64,000 nucleotides of DNA from Bugula neritina (lineage: Eukaryota > Bryozoa > Gymnolaemata > Cheilostomatida > Bugulidae), in NCBI GenBank assembly GCA_964035545.1, contig OZ037773.1:2576751-2640750 (forward strand), in the 5' to 3' direction. Both the position numbers and the translations under genes were made by a program. The notes under the pieces are model-generated. The model did not search any database. It saw only the letters and a list, made by a program, of their open reading frames with translations, and had not been told where the DNA came from. Positions 57,876-64,000 of the stretch are shown piece after piece. Each line of letters starts with the position of its first letter. The first letter of the stretch is position 1.

Positions 57876-58739
57876 AGTTTAACCTGGAAAAGAATGTTTC
57901 AACAAGCGGAAATTATAATGAGTTAATATGAATATAAAATACTAAATGAAAATAAATTCCAATAGTGTGAAACTTGATTGTTGCAGGTTAACTAGTTCCA
58001 TTGTTTGGATTGAATCAGAATACAGGGAGAAATTATGTTATGTTACCGGTAACTATGTAGTAATGTCTCTTGGATAAAGAGATATGCGATTTTTAATTGC
58101 TTTTTATGCAATAACCTAATTCGTCTTTCAACCTCCATCTTGTAAGTACAGAGCACATTAAATTTCTCTACGAAGTACTTTTTAGAATTACGGGTTAATG
58201 GAGAAATGGGATTGCACATGAAAAGCCTATTGTAACACTGACACGGCTATGAAATCAAACTGATAATTAATTTTGGCCACTCTGATTAATATTCAAGACT
58301 GTTATCAACTGCTATAAATATATAATTTGAAGTTGGACAACCGAAAACTATACACATGAGAGAAGACATTGTTTGCTGACCAAGAACTTAAATTACTGAA
58401 ACTATCTGTTTCCATGCTCAATCATAAAGTCTATTTGGTCAACAGCTTTCCGCATGGTAACTAATAATATAGTCAAAATGAGTGTCATATATGAACAATC
58501 TTTCAAGGTAACAAGCTTGGAACAAGAACCATCAAATAGTGTTTGTCTTTATATGCACTGTTTATTGTAGAGTCATATTCATATAATTTGGTGCATGGCA
58601 TAAATAAACATTCATTGATAACATGTCATTGGTTATAAATATAAAATATGTATGCCATGACTAAAATATATGGCGAAGTAAAATTAGAAAATTTTCAAAT
58701 GCATGTCGTACAAAAAGGTACTCCAAAGAAAAGGTAAAA
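57876..58739 (-). promoter_or_regulatory. Intergenic: gene C promoter and ASPM 3' UTR
   Basis: 864 bp between the ASPM stop and the gene C start, both genes on the minus strand. A minus-strand AATAAA (TTTATT at 58,561-58,566) is the probable ASPM poly(A) signal, about 175 nt after its stop. The remainder must hold the gene C promoter; no TATA box or other element can be named with confidence. Confidence 0.45.
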
Positions 58740-61700
58740 TCATTCACTAGAACTAGGAAAACAGTCCATAAGGCTGCAAATAGACTCTTGAACAAGAAAC
58801 AGGGTCTTTGCTTTCTTTGATTTTGCTTTTTGAGACATCATATAGTTTCTAACCGCTTTTTCCTTAAGGCAAGACAACTCTTCTATGAGCCCATCCTCGT
58901 TGCATAGTAGCTACAAGAATGCAATCTCAAAATGATAAATGGGCACAAACACCTGCAGTACCTGCCAGTGAGAAAAAATCATTTGTCACATGATCAAGCA
59001 CTTGCTGATCACATGACTAAGCCCTTGTTGATCACATGACCAAATACTTGTAAGTCACATGATTCAAAAGGTGCCAGAATCTCGCCTGGTCAGAAAAAAC
59101 ACCTGCCAAGCTAACACCTGCGCCACTATTCACACACCTGGAGCTATGTTATATCATGCAGACAATAGAGCGTCACTCATACCTCTAGAACGCTGGTGTG
59201 AGCAGCAAAGGATTGGAAAGCAGTGCAGGCTGTCTGAAAGACCAGAGGTCCGGTGCTGACGTAAATACCCATCAGCTGAAGCACAGCTCCTATTAGATAC
59301 TCGGTGTTGATCACTTTCTCCGCCGTATTCGGGTCCTTCAAAAAGCACATATGTTTATCAACTTCAGGTGGCACCAGAAATTCAATTATTTAATTATCCG
59401 GTATACTAGATCTCCCTCGGATAAGTGAACTGTGCTAGGTTTCACAGTAAACTTGTGGATCAATGGTGAGTTTCTGACAGACAATTGTTTAGTTGCCCAC
59501 CTTAGGGTGGAAAGACTAATCACGAAGACTAGATACATACAGTTTCTACATTATGCTAGAAGACTTGTCAGAAAGACTAGATATATACAGTTTTTAAACT
59601 CGTCAGGAAAAAAACTAATCAAGTGGCCTACAAATTTCTGACTGTGTGCAAGTGGAGAGACAACTCCAAGATTTAGACATAAGACAGGATAGAGTGACAC
59701 ACCTGAGCCAAGTTATTAATGACCTCTAGAGTGAGCTGGAGGATCTCCTTGTGTGGCTCACTGCGGTTACAAGACACCATCAACTTCACCAGCTCGAGCA
59801 GCGCTCCCGACTCAACCATACTGGAGCGACATTTCCCAGAATACCTTGTCGTCACAATCAGGTGTCGTAAGGCTTCCAGAATCTTCCCGATTAAACTGAG
59901 AATAAGACAAGCGGCAGACATTATAATGACGATGTGTGAGTATCAACAGTCAGCAAAACAAAACCTGTTGCTAATCAGTTAGAGTATGAACTTATGAAAA
60001 CTGAGTTGTCACAGTGAACAGTCCTAGCAGAATCATAACATGTTGCTGTAAATAGAGTTTGGATAACCAAGAAAATCAGCATTTGCCACAAATCAAGTTG
60101 ATTATGAGTGACGACAGAGTTTAGTTCATAAGAATTTTATTCAAAGAGCTTGAAGTAATAAAAGTTAATCTAACTTTTAAGCTTAGAGTACGATATGACT
60201 CCATATTTGAAAAGTGTAAACAGGAAGCAGGGCTGTACAGCAGATTATATCCAGACAAATATCGTACAACAAAGTGACGGAAATACCTGTATTTCAAAAT
60301 AAACTGCAGAGCTCTCTGATTTCTCTGGAGGAGGGTCATGTGACATTTGACGCGGCTGTTTGCTTTCTGCAAATTCTGTCTAATGGCGGCCATTTTCTTT
60401 TTCTTCACAGTTAGACGAACTTTCCTGCCTCTCCATGCCGCCTGCCCGGTAATATTTATAATGTATGAAAAAACGGGCTATATATCTTATCTAGAGGTTT
60501 GAACATAAAATAACTAAGCATGACCAATGTTAAAAATATATTTACAGCAAATGAGTTTGATGACTTCTACGTATGCACCATCTAAATGAACACTTCCAGG
60601 AGAGTATATAACGGAGTAGGTTTGAAGAACAGTCCTACACATAGAACACTATCTATACAGACAACAGAGACATGGTGTACCTGAAGAGTGATGACTGCAC
60701 AGCGTCGTATGTTTGCCGACCTACGAGCCAACCACCGTCTTATATAACTCTGTAGGACTATGGCAGCAGCAACCTGCGCCTTCATGTCATCTAGATGGGC
60801 CAAGTACTGGCGCCTTAAGTGCATCATCCTATACCAACTCTAGAAAATGTGGAAACAGCTTTTTTATAAAATATAGCAGTAATTTAAAAAACACATATTG
60901 AACGGAAAAATGTAAAACATATCTTAGCCGAAAATTATGAAAGAGAATAACCAATACCTGCAACTTGACAACAGCTTGAATGTGCTCTTTGGCTTTTTCC
61001 AAGACCTTCTGCTTCATATGGCTTCTCCACCACGTTTGAATAGTAAGTGCAGCACCGACTTGCACACAAAAGGCCTGTCTAGCTACACTTGCTCGCCAAG
61101 CAGTCTGTATTCTTATCGCAGAGATACGCATACGCAGGTACCGTGAGCGACACTGCCTGATGCGGTTCCATGACCTCCAGACACGCTGAAGTATCTTCAC
61201 GGCATCTTTAACTCTTGAGTATTGCAGCCGAGCACGCACAGCCCGATAATAAGACTGAATAGTTATGGCAGCTCCTTTAGTTACCAAATAATTCTCTCTC
61301 TCCTTTCTCATTGCGATATTGGCTCTCCACCTCCTCTGAATAGCCAGCACAGAGCCAATCAGCTCCTGGTAACTATCCCGACAGATCTGCTGATCCTTTA
61401 AATGTCTCCACCACTTCTGTATAACGACAGTCGAAGAATATGTCTTCAAGTACTGTTGCCGAGCCTTGCATCCAACCACAGATGCTCTGTACCAACTTTG
61501 TATCTTCAACGCTGAGTGCTTTTGGAGAAGGAAGTTAGCGCGGATTGATTTCATGATTAGGTAGCTTCTGAAACATTTTTGTATTTTGACAACACAGTGT
61601 CTGATTTCATCATATTTGCACCCATCACAGACCTTGGCTTGGTACGCCCTCCAATACCTCTGAATACAAAGTGCAGCTTTCTTTTTCAATTTAAAGTTTT

Positions 61701-63839
61701 GGCGATCAGCCAGGGATCGATAAAATCTCTGAATGCTTATCGCTGCATTCACCAAAGCATTGTACTCTTTTTTTTGCCTTTCTGTACGCTTGAGAGCTGA
61801 ATACCATCGCTGTATGATCACAGCTGAACGCCTCATAGATTGAAAGTAAGCATAATCATGTCTCAACTTTTTATATCTTCTGTAAGTTCTCTGCATTATA
61901 ATCGCAGATGATCGGATATTTGAAAACTGACTTTGACATTTCAACATCAACTTCTTTGCCCTCCAGCGCCCTTGAATGAATACGCTGCTTTGTCTGAGCA
62001 AAATGAAAGTCTTGCGAGTGACCACCATCAACATCGTTGCTCGATACCACGATTGTATACCTAACGCCGCCGATTTGAACTGCAAGAAATCCTGTCTGAG
62101 TTTTCTGGCCAATACCACTGCCTTTCGCCGACGCTGCATTAACAACACATTTGACCTCAAACAAAGGAATTCTGTCCTGCATTTTTTCATAAGCATATAT
62201 GATCTTAAGCAGCGTTGTATGATCAGAGAAGCATTCACCAACCTAAGATAAGATTGTCTGGCATGGCGACAACTAACTTGAACTCTGTACCATGTCTGAA
62301 TCTTTAAAGCTGAGCGCTGATGCAGGGCCAATTCTGCACCTGATTTTTTTATCTGACTTGTTTTACGATACCAGACTTGAATTTTCTGTGCAGATTGTAC
62401 TATTGTACGATACAGTTTGCGCTGCACTGCCATTTGTTTAACTGATCGGTACCATTGCTGTATTGTAACTATAGCACGTCTGGTTGTTGTGTACTGAAGT
62501 TTATCACTTGCCATAATTCGACATCTTCTATAAAATGCTTGAATACAGAGAGCAGAATTTCTTTTTTCCAGGAACTGTTCACGGCACACTGACATTTTCT
62601 TCATAGACCGCCACCTTCTTTGAACAAATAGACACGCAGATCTTAGTGCAAGGTAATTCAACCTGATGACCTTTGTTTCCTGAACTTGCCGAAACCATCT
62701 CTGAATTTTAATGGCAGAAGATTTCATGACAGAGTAATGAAGTTGCTCTTCTTTGATAACTTTTCGCTCTCTAAACTTTCTTTGTATGCATATGGCAGCC
62801 ATCTTGTACTCTATGAACAGCTGACGACATTTACGCATTCGTAAAATAGAACGCCATCTCCGCTGAATAACAATACTTGCATTAATTAGCATGAGAAATT
62901 TTGCTCTAGCAAGCTTTGCCTTTCGAACTTGCAGAAACCATCGCTGAATCTTGATAATGGCTGACCTGGTAGATGCATACCGTTTTTCCTCTGCTTTTGC
63001 TACAAGTGACAGACGGTATTGCCGCTGGATGCAGATGGCAGCCTGATTCCTTAAAATAACTTGCTGTTTCAGTTTTCTACTTGCGAGTTTGGCTCTGAAT
63101 AGTCTCTGACAACACTGAACTGAGGCAGTCAACCTGAGATAGTACTTCCTCTCAGTTTTGCCACGCCGCACTGTCCGCCACCACATCTGGATTTGTAATG
63201 CTGCTTTCTTCATAGATTGATATCTCTGACTACACTGTCTTGCTAGCCTGTTTGTTTTATAACGCCTTTGACAGATTGCTACATACTTTTCCAGTTGTCG
63301 TAATTCACGATCAGCACGTACTTTTCTGAATCTCCGCTGTACCACCATAGTTGCTTTTCGTAAAGCCACATACTTTTGCCGTTCCTTTTTGCCAACAAGA
63401 AAGGCTTTGATAGAATGCTGAATACAGAGAGCGGCGCTTTGCCTTTTTTTGTTCAACAAGTAAACTTTGAAACGTGACTTGATTACATTTGCGGCTTTGC
63501 ACTTTTGAGAATACTCAACTCTAGCTTTCTGACGTTGCCTGTGAGATCGATACCAAGACTGGATTTTTCCAGCAGCCTTTTTAGCTGAGAGAAACCGCCA
63601 TCGAGTGACTACCACATTTCTAAACCAGCTCTGAATGACCACTGCTGCTTCACTTTTTTTCAGCTTTTCCAACTCTGCTGACCGCACGGAACACTAAAAT
63701 AAAAATTTATAAATGTGAATCCCAGTTCTTCGCCCCTTGACTTCGATAAATTCAAAAGTAAACCAAAATTCATACAAAAATACCTTTTTTCGCCAAATTC
63801 GTTGAAAAACCCTTGCTGCCCATGTCTCTAGCCGTACCT
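58740..63839 (-). CDS. ASPM: ASPM (abnormal spindle), C-terminal part; 5' end outside window
   Basis: Exons high to low: 63,839-63,784; 63,693-60,958; 60,839-60,681; 60,441-60,287; 59,895-59,703; 59,335-59,183; 58,910-58,740, all phase-compatible. The 2,736-nt second exon encodes dozens of IQ motifs of the ASPM type (AAVVIQSWFRN, ALKIQSWYRA, ALCIQRYWRAYQ), with about 22-25 residues between neighbours. Then come AAWRGRKVRLTVKKKKMAAI, LQRNQRALQFILKYR and helical-repeat (ARM/HEAT-like) exons with GKILEALRHLIVT, SMVESGALLELVKLMVSCN, VLQLMGIYVSTGPLVFQTAC and a terminal LLCNEDGLIEELSCLKEKAV. ASPM is a spindle-pole protein that binds calmodulin through IQ motifs and controls spindle orientation. The N-terminal ASH and calponin-homology domains lie to the right of the window. 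The last 56 codons are less conserved; the final exon is assigned by phase. Confidence 0.93.
60958..63693 (-). CDS. ASPM: ASPM giant IQ-repeat exon
   Basis: One uninterrupted 912-codon exon. Both borders are phase 0: acceptor TTTTAG before TGTTCCGTG, donor TTGCAG|GTATTG. The repeats alternate between (A/S)xxIQxWYR and IQRxxR types, the paired organisation of ASPM. Vertebrate ASPM also has most IQ motifs in one very large exon. Confidence 0.92.
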
Positions 63840-64000
63840 CTGAAATAAATTGGGCAAATAAATATGACATGTTACATCATCACATAAGTTTTAGCGCCCA
63901 GATCTGTACAAAAGCGGGCGACAATGTCCAACTTAGTAGCAATTTTTTCTAAACAATATAAATATGATTTAACACTGCTGAGATGGCTATAGAGTATAGA

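Noticed and set aside
61871-62182. Open frames within the ASPM IQ exon in other frames
   Set aside because: They overlap the well-supported IQ exon and have no independent signals.

Overview
This is intron-rich, AT-rich animal nuclear DNA. Short GT-AG introns, tRNA-derived SINEs, MITEs, dense micro- and minisatellites and typical metazoan genes (kanadaptin, ASPM, Ly6, CCP/CTLD/TSP1 mosaics) all point to an invertebrate. I cannot fix the phylum; a spiralian (lophotrochozoan) is plausible but not shown.

Layout. 1-1,202: a partial minus-strand Ly6-like gene and a SINE. 2,492-6,062: a 3.57-kb inverted-repeat structure with a near-identical ~695-bp outer arm on each side and older, decayed inner arms. 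6,840-11,083: the C-terminal part of kanadaptin (SLC4A1AP), plus strand; the exons with the FHA domain are not in the window. 11,770-13,250: a long CTCTACTACTCTGT minisatellite. 13,667-33,677: gene B, plus strand, about 31 exons. 34,706-57,875: gene C, minus strand, about 30 exons, a paralogue of B facing it tail to tail. 58,740-63,839 and beyond the right edge: ASPM, minus strand, with its giant IQ-repeat exon and C-terminal helical-repeat exons.

The centrepiece is the B/C pair. By joining exons with compatible splice phases I obtain two type I membrane proteins of about 1,755 and 1,715 residues with the same order of modules: signal peptide, NHL-type beta-propeller, small cysteine-rich (WAP-like) modules, a C-type-lectin-like region, further cysteine modules, a second C-type-lectin-like domain, one thrombospondin type 1 repeat, a block of CCP/Sushi domains, a conserved membrane-proximal region, one transmembrane helix and a short tail. 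Almost every intron position and phase is the same in both. I do not recognise this architecture as a named family. It looks like a cell-surface recognition or adhesion receptor, or a complement-like protein, but its function is inference.

A second theme is tandem arrays next to 5' splice sites. In kanadaptin, in two exons of gene B and in one exon of gene C, a tandem array starts at the donor, and in three of the four the repeats carry further donor-like GT motifs. In gene B exon 8 the 63-bp unit is in frame and repeats both coding sequence and donor, so splice choice could add 21, 42 or 63 residues.

Mobile DNA: at least seven SINE copies, three PIF/Harbinger-like MITEs with TTA/TAA target duplications plus a larger relative, about five copies of a 165-bp MITE, and others. 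All gene models were assembled by eye from splice signals, reading frame and paralogue agreement; transcripts would be needed to confirm them.
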